From the NCBI GenBank assembly GCA_013396655.1, contig WBMV01007609.1, positions 586,459 through 650,458 of the forward strand: a stretch of 64,000 nt of DNA, written 5' to 3'. This document shows positions 49,939 to 59,570 of the stretch, in pieces. The translations under genes were made by a program, and so were the position numbers. The number at the start of each line of letters is the position of its first letter. Within the stretch, counting starts at the first letter, position 1. The notes beneath the pieces were generated by a model. The model saw only the letters and a list, made by a program, of their open reading frames with translations. It had not been told where the DNA came from and did no database searches. This stretch comes from Campylorhamphus procurvoides. Lineage: Eukaryota; Chordata; Aves; Passeriformes; Dendrocolaptidae.

Positions 49939-52900
49939 GTAAGAGACAAGGATGCCAGGGGTGGCAGAAGTCCTGTACTGGGATGGCATATCACTTGCAT
50001 ATGTATTTGCATGCTCTTTCAAATGGAAAACAGCATGAGCAGACTAATTCATCTGGTCAGCTGGAGAGCTGGAGGTACCTGCTGGGATCTTCCTATCTCC
50101 CTCCAGAGAGGGAGAGATGTGTGTGCCACTGCTCCTGTCCAGCAGCTCTGTCTCCCAGCACTGCGGGCAGGCAGTGGTGGGAGGTGTGGGACAAGTTTCC
50201 AGGGTTTTGAACTCTTCTGTTGCACAGCATCACTCTCAGGTCTGCAGATCCTGGAGCAATAGAAAACTTTTTCTGTTTTCTCCCTGATTTTAATTTAAAC
50301 CCACAGCCCTGACTGGGATTCGATAGCAGGGTGGGGGTACACTGGCCCCTCGCTCCTGCTGAGCAGCTTTGGGTTTGCTGGGTGGGTTTTGGGCAGGCAG
50401 GAGGAGCAGGTGGAAGGTGAGGCAGGAGTAGCTGAGGGGTGCAGCTGCTGGAGCTGCCCACCCAGGGGATCCCTGGCTGCTGACCCCCAACTTCAACCAC
50501 CCCAGCTCTGGCAGAGGAGGCTACAAACATCCCAGGTATGCAGCTTTCACCATCCCAGAAGAGCCTAGAGCCCGTTCCCTGGTACCTCTTGGTTCTGGGT
50601 GGCCAGTCCCAGTGTTTCTAGCACACTGCAGGAACCCCCTGAACCTCACTCGAGTAGGTCAGGGCTGGTGGGTTGTGACAATGGGAGCACTGAGGGAGAG
50701 CCCCCGTTCTTTTCCCATTGTCCTTCACATCACATCTGTCCATATTTGCCCACCCTCTGCCAGCTTGGCCAGGCTGGGATGAGCACCCCAGATTTGTCCC
50801 TCAGGATGGGACCCTTCCAACCAGCCCCCAGGGATCACACTGGTTAACTGTGAGGATCTTGGCACCAAAGGCTCTTCCCAATGCAGATCCCAAAGGGGAG
50901 TTTGATTTGTAGGCAACTCTCTGGGCTGTCCCTGGGCAAAGAAAAACTTCTGCCTGCTCTGCTGCCAGTCACCACTGTGGTTCCTGCTTTCCTGTGCCTT
51001 CTCCAGGTTGTCTCAGCTCCAGATTTTCATTTTTAGCTTTGCTCAGCCCTTTCTGCTGTGGGTTCCTCCTCTCCTGGGAGCTGCAGGACCACGGATCAGC
51101 CAGAGGAATGTGCTGCTCTGCACAGCTGCTGGGAGCAGATAGGGTTGGTGGTGGGGTGGTTTTGTTGTTTTTTTCTGACCAAAGAGAAATACAAGAGCCT
51201 CTTTCTTTGTGAGTTTGTGAAATTCCTCCCTGTAGACGCTGTTCTTGGACCACCCTCTCTCTGTTATTTCTGTTCATCCTTTACTTTGGTGTGGGTTTCT
51301 TTTTAGTGAGAAGTCCTGTTAAAGGTGGAGATGAGCTGGCCTTTCTGTAGAGAACATTCTGTGGATACCTGCTGGGCTTCTTAATTAATTAAAACTCCCA
51401 GCAGATACGCTTGGGAGTAGAGTGGGGCTGGGTTAGCTCCCACCAGGGCACTCTAGAGGCTGTGGGATGAGTTTGTAGCTGATGCTGTTGGGGTCCTGCA
51501 GTGTGGTGTTCCTTGGGGTGCTCCAGGGAATGGGTCTCTGCTGCTCACCTGGTCACTGATGTCACCTATTTGGTGTATCTCCATGCCCTCCCTGTTTTGG
51601 GTTTGGTTGCACAGTACAGCCCTTCCCATGGGGGATGGCTGGGCTGGCACTGCCCTGGGGTCCCGTTCAGGCTGTCACTGCCCTGGGGAATTGGTGGCCC
51701 TGCCTCAGGATGGGGTGTCCCCTGCCTCGTACCTGCCATTCCAGTGGCTCTCCAGGAGCTGCTTTGCCAGGTGTCCTGCCCTGGGGAGGGGTGGCAGGAC
51801 TGGAGGGCAGGAGGTGGCATTAAGGTGCCTGAAGGGTATTAAAACGGGGATTCTCTGCTCTTTTCTCCTGCTTGCACTTACTCTAGAGCTTGGAGAGAAA
51901 AAAACCTTAACATCACTTTGACACTTTCTGGTCCCTGCATGCTGCCAAGCGTGACTCCAGCTTCCCTTGTGGTGCTGTAAGTACCAAAACAGAGTAGTTT
52001 GGCACAGCCAGTGTCTTGTTTGCTACCTCGCTCCTCCTGGCTGCAGCAATTCCTGGGGCTAGGAGTTTTTTGGGTAGTTTGCAAGTGGCATTGCAGCAGG
52101 TAACAAAAGTGGGAGGGCTGGCACCTCCTCACAGGGCAGTGAGCTGGGGTGAGGCTCTCCAGAGCAGCAGAGCTGGGAGGGGATGCATTTTAATTTGAGT
52201 GTCAGCAGTGGCTCCACGTGCCAGATCTCACCCTGGGCTGCTCAACTTGGCTTCTTCCTCTGGAGTTGTCATTGCTGCCCAGGCGTGAGGACATGCAGAT
52301 ACCTTTCGGTGTGTCCTGCCAAGATTCTTTTTTGGATGTGCCAAACTACTCTCTTGATATTTGCAGAAGGAGTTTGACTGTATTTATATTACATTGTTAT
52401 TTCGGGGAGAGTTGCTCTCCCTTGCCTTATTTTTCCCTTGGTTTTTTTTCTTATTTTCATTGCTTGGAATCCAGAGATTTTCCATGGCAGGGGAAAGGCT
52501 GATAAACATCCTTCCAGCTGCCCTGGGAAAGGCTTTGGTGACAGGAGTGGTTTTCCTGGTGAGGCCCCTGTGCTGTATTGCTCCATCAGGCTGATTGCCA
52601 TAACCATAGGAAGGAACCCAAGCAGCATCACAGGCTTTGGACCTGCCCTGGGGATGATGCAGAGAGAGGATGAGGGTCCACATCCTCCTGCCACCTCCAC
52701 ACCTTGCTGCTCTGAAGCTTTGCTTTCTCTGTGGAGATTTCTGGAGTTCTTTCTCCTCCCATGGAAACACAGAGTGTTGTCCTATGATCTTCCTGAGTCC
52801 TGCTGACTGTGCAGCACTGGGGAATGATTAGCAAAGATCTGGGGATGTGGAACTGAGTGCTGGGACAGCATCCTGGGGCAGGAGGGGTGGCAGTGGCACC

Positions 52901-55084
52901 TCACCCTGCAGCGCCCCTTGACATCTTCTTCCCTGGAAGGGCTTGAGCTGAGGCAGCTGGGACCAGGAGCTGCTGCCTTGTTCATGCTTGGAGCCAAGGG
53001 TAGGGAATTGTCCCTGGGTGGGATGCTGAAGGGACTCTTGAGTATTTTGGAAACCGAGCATTGGCTTGAAGTTTACAGATCATTCAGAATGTCCCTTTGG
53101 GGTGTGTGTTTGCTGAGCCCCCAACTGAACATGGTAATTTTGCATCATTAGTCCTGAGGCAGAGAGGGACCAGATGGAGACTGGTTCTTCGTCTCTGTAG
53201 GGCCAACATTGGATCTCCAGGATGTCTCTGGAAGGCTTCCTGATTTGGTGACCACCAGTGCAAGTGACTCACCAGGCTGTGTAAATACTGCTGGGAAGCT
53301 TTTGGCAGGAGAAACAGCAGTGCCCATCCTACCCATGATAGGCAGTGCAGCCCAGAGGTTTAAACTATAGAGGTTCCAGCCTCTGTATTGAATCCATGCC
53401 ATGATCTCTGGGCTGGAGCAGAGTGTGCCAGCACCAGGCTGATGGCCCAAGCAGCAGGAGGGTGCTCTTGAACCTGCTCTAGCTGTCCATGTGGCTGGGG
53501 CTGTGTTCCTGCACAGAGGAAGCTTTGTGGCCCCTCAGTACAGCTCTCTGGGGGCAGGAACTTGGTTTTGTCCATCCTGAGCCATGGGACACATCGTGCA
53601 GACTCAGGATTGAGGGTACAGGAGTGTTTGGTTTGTGATTCTTCTCCATCCTTAGGAGAGATAGGCTGATGGAGAAAGAGAACTTGTACCAAAAAGTAAA
53701 ACCCATGAATTGTGATGGTTCTGCCCCTTTCTGCCTTGCTGAGAAGAAAAAAACAATGGCAACACAGAGAGAAGAGCAGGGCAGACATGGGGTCATGGTT
53801 AACCATGTTCCTGATGCAGCTTGCTCCAGGTTTCAGGGCATGCAATGCTCTGGCAATGTCCCTGTGCCACCACGCCCCTGCAGAGGCACTGTCCTGGCAC
53901 AGGTAGCCACAAGAGACTTGCTGTTCCCCAAAACCCTAAAATAAAGTGTTCTTCAGTGCAAATCCCTGAGCAGTTAAAAGCTTAATTTGTCCCCTCTCCT
54001 CCATCCTGGAGAGGAGCAGTGGGACAGGCTGTCTCCTGTGGGAGATGGGGAGCCCACATGCCTTTGGGTGCTGTGTAGATTAGCCCAGCAGCCACGGAGG
54101 GCTGTGTGCCTGTTGGAGGTGGCTTTAAGTTGACTGCAGCAAGGCAGTTTTCCTGCCTCAAGTGGGTTTTGGAGAGTGCAGGCTAACAAGGAGCAGGCAG
54201 GAACTCCAGCACTGCGAAGTGTTAATTAGAAGGAAAAAATAATTTAGGAATTACAGTTACCAGTAGTAGAGGTGATGTGTAATAAGGTCTGAGTTGTTTA
54301 CTCTAATGCGATAGAGGTAATTAATTAATCCATTCAATACCAGCTGAAGGGAAGGGACTGGCAGAACTGTAAAGTCCATGCTGGGGTCACTGGAGGAGAC
54401 AGCAGCTCCCATGGGATTGTGGCTCCAGAGACCACCACGGCTTCCAGCACATCCCAGCTCCCCATGCTGGCTCAGGAACGCCTGTGCTGTGCAAGCCCAC
54501 TGGTGCTTCTTGACTGGCCTTAAATCCTCCTTAAAGCCACGAACCAGAGACACACACACTGGCCATTCCCCAGTTCTCTGTGCCCCATCCTGGGCTGGGC
54601 ACTGCTCCTCTCCTCCTTGGCTCCCTCGGGACGTGACCCCACCATCTCCCAGAGAATGCCGGTGACGTCCCCAGCGTGCCCAGAGAGCCAGGAGCTGGCG
54701 CAGGGGACACTGCTCGGGTTTCAGCAGCTGAATGGTATCTTTCTGAACTCCAATTAGTTCCCAGGCACCGGCATAATGGCAGGTCCCTGCTGCCAAGATT
54801 AATGACTCGGGTGAAATGCAGCGTGGCTCGGATGCCTGCGGGAATGCGCTGGTTATTTATAGCGGGAGGCGCAGGGCACGAGGCTGGTGGCCCCACGCCA
54901 CCGCCTTGGCCCCGGGGCCACCGCGGAGTGACCCGGCCCACGTGTCACAGCATCATGGCCTTTTATAGCTGTGTCCTGCAGGGCACCCGTGGGGCTCTGC
55001 CTCCCCACAGCTCCTGCTGGGTGTCGGGATTTAGAGGTTTTAGGGAGCTCGCTGGGATAGGAGTGAAGGAGGAGGTTACAGAGT
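49939..55084 (+). other. SNTA1: SNTA1 intron 2, main part
   Basis: No other gene recognised inside. Intron 2 formally runs to 57346, but about 818 bases of that are an assembly insertion plus duplicated flank, so its real length is probably near 6.6 kb. Between about 54650 and 55030 lies a GC- and CpG-rich block with muscle-type binding motifs, listed separately. Confidence 0.75.
54650..55030. promoter_or_regulatory. Candidate intronic muscle-type regulatory element
   Basis: Within intron 2 a CpG-retaining block contains TTATTTATAG at 54853-54862, a match to the MEF2 consensus. It also has a perfect CACGTG E-box at 54939-54944 and CCTTTTATAG at 54959-54968, one mismatch from an SRF CArG box. 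A CRE-like TGACGTCC lies near 54663. MEF2, SRF and E-box factors are known drivers of striated-muscle genes, and alpha-1-syntrophin is prominent in muscle. The clustering is seen; the function is inference. Confidence 0.3.
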
Positions 55085-55250
55085 CGCTGTTCTGAGTTGG
55101 AAAAGGACCCACAGGGATCATCCAGTGCAGCTCCTGGCCATGCACAGGACACTCCTGCAATGCCACCATGTGCCTTAGGACATTGTCCAAATGTCTCCTG
55201 AGCTGTAAGGCTTGTGGTGCTGTGACTGCCTCCCTGGGGAGGATGAGTGG
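55085..55250 (-). mobile_element. CR1 LINE 3'-end fragment, divergent
   Basis: Antisense CR1-like sequence: TTCTGAGTTGGAAAAGGACC, CACAGGGATCATCCAGTGCA, GCTCCTGGCCATGCACAGGA and CATTGTCCAAATGTCTCCTG. Older and less regular than the other copies. Confidence 0.75.
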
Positions 55251-55897
55251 AACATGGGTGGTGATGGGCAGCTGAAACGTGGGGCTGGAGGGCTCTGCCT
55301 GCAGACTCTATCCAGGTGGGAAAGGGCTCCTTTCTGGCACCTCAGGCTGCCCTGGCTTGGCTGCAGCAATTGGAGCTGGTCCCATGCAGCCACCTACAAG
55401 TGTTGGCTGCAAAGCCATGCTCACGTCCCCCCTCCTGCCACCCACACTGGTGACTTGGAGCTGGAGTGGGACTAGCAGGAATGGCTGGGGACGTGGCAGC
55501 AGGCACGTGTCTGCCCCATGGTGTTTTCCCCAAGCACCTCCAGAGGGAAGCCCTTCCCTGGAGCCACTAGCTGGTTCCACGCTGCCCCAGGGCAGGACTG
55601 GGACTGGCATCCTGCCTGCTCAAAGGTTTTTGGCCAGCTTTGCCGAACTCATTTTCAGGATGGAGCTGTGGGGCCCCATCAATTTGTGGTGCCTTTCATG
55701 TGCCCCTTCCCTTAAACCTCAGGAGCCGGCAGCCATCCCAGCAGGAGCCAGGCTTGCTGGGGACTGAAAGCTGGTTTCTTGTCCCTGGTTTGGGGCTCAT
55801 GGGGCAGGGCTGAGCTCTGAGCACGCACTCCGTGGCTTTTCTTGGGGCCAAGCCAGGGTATTTGAGCGCTGTTGCTCACTTGGCAGTGGGACTGGCT

Positions 55898-56432
55898 GTA
55901 CCAGCACAGTTTGGACTGTGTAATTTTGGCCTGGGACTCTTTCCCATTCCCCACCCCTGCCTGTGTGTGCTGCCCCAGGGACCTGATCAGGCTTGGATCT
56001 GTGAACTGTTCTGGGTTAAAGGGAATTAAAAAGGGGGTAAAAGCCATTTTTATCCCCCTTAGGGGGCTTCTTGTGCTGGGCTTGTGGGGCAGAAGAACTG
56101 GGTGGGTCTTAGGTGTCATGTGAAGGTGGGCAGGCCCTGGCACAGGTTGCCCAGAGAAGCTGTGGCTGCCCCATCCCTGGAAGTGTCCAAGGCCAGGTCG
56201 GATGGGACTTGGCACAACCTGGGCTAGTGGAAGGTGTCCCTGCCCATGGCAGAGGGCTTGGAATGAGGTGATCTTTAAGGTCCTTTCCAACCCAAACCAT
56301 TTTATGATTCTCCGTCATCTTCTAGTGTGACCTCCCCCACCAGTGCCACCCCTGTACCCACAGGGATGCAGGGCAGAGGACCTGCAGCCCACATAGGTGG
56401 CATCTCTGGGGAGGTGACAGAGGGGACACCAG
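55898..56432 (+). repeat. 535-bp duplicated intron segment, copy 1
   Basis: Identical to 56716-57250 except for one base (C at 56358 versus T at 57176). Displacement is exactly 818 bases. It ends at the single N at 56433. Best read as the 3' end of one contig that overlaps the next contig but was not merged with it, probably because of a heterozygous site. Confidence 0.97.
56120..56316 (+). mobile_element. CR1 LINE 3'-end fragment (in duplicated segment, copy 1)
   Basis: Sense CR1: GAAGGTGGGCAGGCCCTGGC, ACAGGTTGCCCAGAGAAGCT, CAAGGCCAGGTCGGATGGGA, CTAGTGGAAGGTGTCCCTGC and the tail CAACCCAAACCATTTTATGA then TTCTCC. The second copy at 56938-57134 is part of the same assembly duplication, not an independent insertion. 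Confidence 0.92.
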
Positions 56433-56433
56433 N
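56433..56433. other. Single-N contig join (left edge of misplaced fragment)
   Basis: The base before is intron sequence of copy 1 and the base after is in the middle of an SNTA1 exon, so the two sides cannot be contiguous in the genome. Confidence 0.95.
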
Positions 56434-56527
56434 GGTGAAGGAGGAGCTGCGGGCACACCTGGCGGCGGCGGGGCCGGGCACGGCGGCCGGCAGGGAGGTC
56501 AAGCACGTGGGCTGGCTGACCGAGCAG
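56434..56527 (+). CDS. SNTA1: SNTA1 exon 4, 3' fragment: part of PH2 domain (misplaced)
   Basis: Codes for [20 protein letters not shown] then [11 protein letters not shown], preceded by the last base of an Arg codon, and ends at the donor GTAACC in phase 0. This corresponds to the second PH domain of syntrophin, in the stretch ending with the signature GWLTEQ. About 40 codons of exon 4 upstream are missing because the fragment starts at an N. The fragment lies before exon 3 in the window although it must follow it in the transcript. An Ala/Gly-rich loop replaces the Ser/Thr-rich one I recall in mammals. Confidence 0.9.
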
Positions 56528-56607
56528 GTAACCTGCCATCCCCGCACCCCAAAGCACGCCGTGCCACCGCGCCGCTGGCGGCCCTGACCAGCCGTGTCCC
56601 TTGGCAG
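56528..56607 (+). other. SNTA1: SNTA1 intron 4 (80 bp)
   Basis: Complete short intron with GT at 56528 and the acceptor CCCTTGGCAG ending at 56607. Its presence shows the misplaced fragment is genomic DNA and not a processed copy or transcript-derived patch. Confidence 0.9.
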
Positions 56608-56714
56608 CTGCCCAGCGCCGGCACCAGGAACCTGCTGGCCGTGCTGACCGAGAAGGAGCTGCTGCTGTACGGCAGCCTGCCGCAGGGCAGGGATGCGCTG
56701 GGCAAACCCACCCA
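56608..56714 (+). CDS. SNTA1: SNTA1 exon 5, 5' fragment: part of PH2 domain (misplaced)
   Basis: Starts in phase 0 with [20 protein letters not shown], then [15 protein letters not shown], and is cut by an N at 56715 in the next codon. It continues PH2 directly after GWLTEQ. The family's usual exon end, about ten codons further with a final split Arg codon, is missing. Exon 6 does begin with the one base needed to complete such an Arg, supporting the reconstruction of exon order. Confidence 0.9.
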
Positions 56715-56715
56715 N
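56715..56715. other. Single-N contig join (right edge of misplaced fragment)
   Basis: Left side is inside coding sequence of exon 5. Right side begins abruptly with the second copy of the 535-bp intron segment. Confidence 0.95.
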
Positions 56716-57250
56716 GTACCAGCACAGTTTGGACTGTGTAATTTTGGCCTGGGACTCTTTCCCATTCCCCACCCCTGCCTGTGTGTGCTGCCCCAGGGAC
56801 CTGATCAGGCTTGGATCTGTGAACTGTTCTGGGTTAAAGGGAATTAAAAAGGGGGTAAAAGCCATTTTTATCCCCCTTAGGGGGCTTCTTGTGCTGGGCT
56901 TGTGGGGCAGAAGAACTGGGTGGGTCTTAGGTGTCATGTGAAGGTGGGCAGGCCCTGGCACAGGTTGCCCAGAGAAGCTGTGGCTGCCCCATCCCTGGAA
57001 GTGTCCAAGGCCAGGTCGGATGGGACTTGGCACAACCTGGGCTAGTGGAAGGTGTCCCTGCCCATGGCAGAGGGCTTGGAATGAGGTGATCTTTAAGGTC
57101 CTTTCCAACCCAAACCATTTTATGATTCTCCGTCATCTTCTAGTGTGACCTCCCCCACCAGTGCCACCCCTGTACTCACAGGGATGCAGGGCAGAGGACC
57201 TGCAGCCCACATAGGTGGCATCTCTGGGGAGGTGACAGAGGGGACACCAG
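56716..57250 (+). repeat. 535-bp duplicated intron segment, copy 2
   Basis: Second copy of 55898-56432 with a single substitution. Unlike copy 1 it continues without a break into intron sequence and exon 3, so this copy is the one in correct context on the right. It includes the CR1 fragment copy at 56938-57134. Confidence 0.97.
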
Positions 57251-57346
57251 CCCCAATGAAGGGAGTGTGCAAGGTGTTTCAGCAGGGCAGGACGAGGCTG
57301 CCCTGGCCCGTGCCATGCCCTCAGCCTGGTGCTGCCTCTCTTCCAG

Positions 57347-57545
57347 TGAAGTACATGAAGGAGATCTCTCCCTACTTCAAGAACTCCTCCGCGGGGGCCA
57401 CGGTCAGCTGGGACCCGTCTCCTGGCGCCCCGCAGAAGCGCTCATCGCCCGTCCTGCCGCCTCGGGAGCTCCGGGAGGGCCGCACCGTGCCGCTCAAGAT
57501 GTGCTATGTATCCCGCAAGTGCCTGCCCACCGACCCGGAGCACAG
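57347..57545 (+). CDS. SNTA1: SNTA1 exon 3: linker and start of the split PH1 second half
   Basis: Acceptor CTTCCAG ends at 57346. The exon starts with TG, completing a Val codon with exon 2, and encodes KYMKEISPYFKNSSAGATVS, WDPSPGAPQKRSS, then LREGRTVPLKMCYVSRKCLP and TDPEHR (last codon split, donor GTGAGG). In syntrophins the PDZ interrupts the first PH domain. The KYMKEISPYFKN segment follows directly after the PDZ, and LKMCYVSRK resumes the PH fold. The middle is Pro/Ser-rich and variable, as expected for the linker. Phase in 1, phase out 2. Confidence 0.95.
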
Positions 57546-57836
57546 GTGAGGGTGAGCGCGCCGCGCCGGGGCTGGCGCTGCCACCGCCGTGCCCCGAGGG
57601 GACCCGCGGGCGGCGGGACCCGGCNCAGTGGAAGGGGCTGGGAGGCAGGATGGAGCTCCGGGGGTGGTGGTGGCAGTGGTCAGGGGGCGGTGGCAGTGTC
57701 CCGGGTTGGTGGCGGTGTCCCGGGGTGGTGGCAGTGTCGCGGGCTGGTGTCCGTGTCCCCGGTGGGTGTCAGTGTCCCGGTGCGGTGGCAGTGTCCCGGG
57801 TTGGTGGCAGTGTCCCGGTGCGGTGACAGTGTCCCG
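57546..57836 (+). other. SNTA1: SNTA1 intron 3, 5' part
   Basis: Begins at the donor GTGAGG, extremely GC- and CpG-rich, with a single N at 57625 and a minisatellite from 57676. The remainder of the intron lies in the assembly gap. Confidence 0.85.
57676..57836 (+). repeat. Minisatellite, 19-bp unit, about eight copies, running into the gap
   Basis: Unit GTGTCCCGGGTTGGTGGCA, 19 bases, with variants at the GGTT/GGGT/TGCG position. Seven full units can be counted from 57696, plus a degraded one before it. The array is cut by the gap at 57837, so copy number is unknown. Confidence 0.93.
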
Positions 57837-58654
57837 NNNNNNNNNNNNNNNNNNNNNNNNNNNNNNNNNNNNNNNNNNNNNNNNNNNNNNNNNNNNNNNN
57901 NNNNNNNNNNNNNNNNNNNNNNNNNNNNNNNNNNNNNNNNNNNNNNNNNNNNNNNNNNNNNNNNNNNNNNNNNNNNNNNNNNNNNNNNNNNNNNNNNNNN
58001 NNNNNNNNNNNNNNNNNNNNNNNNNNNNNNNNNNNNNNNNNNNNNNNNNNNNNNNNNNNNNNNNNNNNNNNNNNNNNNNNNNNNNNNNNNNNNNNNNNNN
58101 NNNNNNNNNNNNNNNNNNNNNNNNNNNNNNNNNNNNNNNNNNNNNNNNNNNNNNNNNNNNNNNNNNNNNNNNNNNNNNNNNNNNNNNNNNNNNNNNNNNN
58201 NNNNNNNNNNNNNNNNNNNNNNNNNNNNNNNNNNNNNNNNNNNNNNNNNNNNNNNNNNNNNNNNNNNNNNNNNNNNNNNNNNNNNNNNNNNNNNNNNNNN
58301 NNNNNNNNNNNNNNNNNNNNNNNNNNNNNNNNNNNNNNNNNNNNNNNNNNNNNNNNNNNNNNNNNNNNNNNNNNNNNNNNNNNNNNNNNNNNNNNNNNNN
58401 NNNNNNNNNNNNNNNNNNNNNNNNNNNNNNNNNNNNNNNNNNNNNNNNNNNNNNNNNNNNNNNNNNNNNNNNNNNNNNNNNNNNNNNNNNNNNNNNNNNN
58501 NNNNNNNNNNNNNNNNNNNNNNNNNNNNNNNNNNNNNNNNNNNNNNNNNNNNNNNNNNNNNNNNNNNNNNNNNNNNNNNNNNNNNNNNNNNNNNNNNNNN
58601 NNNNNNNNNNNNNNNNNNNNNNNNNNNNNNNNNNNNNNNNNNNNNNNNNNNNNN
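57837..58654. other. Assembly gap (818 N) where SNTA1 exons 4 and 5 belong
   Basis: Unknown bases between exon 3 and exon 6 of SNTA1. The left edge is a 19-bp GC-rich minisatellite and the right edge is another repetitive GGGGTGC-rich sequence. Exons 4 and 5, part of which appear out of place at 56434-56714, should lie here. The N count equals the 818-base displacement of the upstream duplication. Confidence 0.9.
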
Positions 58655-58735
58655 TGCAGGGGTGCTGCAGGGATGCGGTGCTGAGATGCCATACAGGGGT
58701 GCTGTGCAGGGGTGCGGTGCTGAGCCGTGGCCCTG
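58655..58735 (+). repeat. Short degenerate tandem repeat, right edge of gap
   Basis: Repeated words CAGGGGTGC, GGATGCGGTGCTGAG and GGGGTGCGGTGCTGAG. Probably the end of an array within intron 5 that continues into the gap. It ends just before the exon 6 acceptor. Confidence 0.75.
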
Positions 58736-58741
58736 GCACAG

Positions 58742-58938
58742 GCTGGTGCACTCGGGGCCGGCGAAGGGCTCGGCGCTGTACGAGGCCGAGCGCTCGTTCG
58801 CGCTGCGCGCTGGCAGCAGGCTGGGCGTGCAGACACACCTCTTCAGCCTGGAGAGCCCCCGGGAGCTCGCCCTGTGGACCAGGCTGCTGGTGGACGGCAC
58901 CCACGGCGCCGCAGAGCTGGCCCAGGAGGTCTCGGCAG
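58742..58938 (+). CDS. SNTA1: SNTA1 exon 6: end of PH2 domain
   Basis: Acceptor GGCACAG ends at 58741. The first G completes a split Arg codon, then [60 protein letters not shown] and QEVSA follow, with donor GTCAGC, phase 1 out. The [20 protein letters not shown] stretch is the C-terminal amphipathic helix typical of PH domains, with its conserved Trp. Length is 197 bases. Strong CpG richness is typical of this gene in birds. Confidence 0.95.
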
Positions 58939-59012
58939 GTCAGCGGGGGCCGGGGGGGGCCGGGCGGTGTGGTGGGACCCCCGGCTCACCCCTGTCCCCT
59001 CCCTGTCCCCAG

Positions 59013-59200
59013 CCTGCACGTGGAAGGGGCAGGAGTGCACCCTGACCGTCCACATCGACAAGGGCTTCACCATCTCCACCACGGAGCCCGGGCTCAGCAG
59101 GACCATCCTGCTCCAGCAGCCCTTCGAGAAGCTGCAGATGTCCTCGGATGATGGCACCAAGATGCTCTACCTGGACTTCGGTGGCCCAGAGGGAGAGATC
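59013..59200 (+). CDS. SNTA1: SNTA1 exon 7: syntrophin-unique (SU) domain
   Basis: Acceptor GTCCCCAG ends at 59012 and the exon has 188 bases. It encodes [60 protein letters not shown] and GEI, ending in phase 0 before GTGAGT. The SU domain, together with PH2, mediates binding to dystrophin-family proteins. The signature [12 protein letters not shown] is fully kept. Confidence 0.96.
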
Positions 59201-59204
59201 GTGA

Positions 59205-59570
<366 letters not shown>

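Noticed and set aside
55712..57108. 192- and 268-codon - strand frames sharing their first 130 residues
   Set aside because: They are antisense to the duplicated CR1-containing intron segment and to the misplaced SNTA1 fragment. The sharing only reflects the assembly duplication.
55898..57250. A genuine recent tandem duplication of intron 2 with an exon 4/5 insertion
   Set aside because: Less likely than misassembly: both joins are Ns, both fragment ends fall inside exons, and the copies differ at only one site. It cannot be excluded without reads.
57267..59151. Frames of 355 to 592 codons across the second gap
   Set aside because: Artefacts of the 818 Ns. The real coding sequence is the set of short SNTA1 exons with splice sites, in other frames in part.
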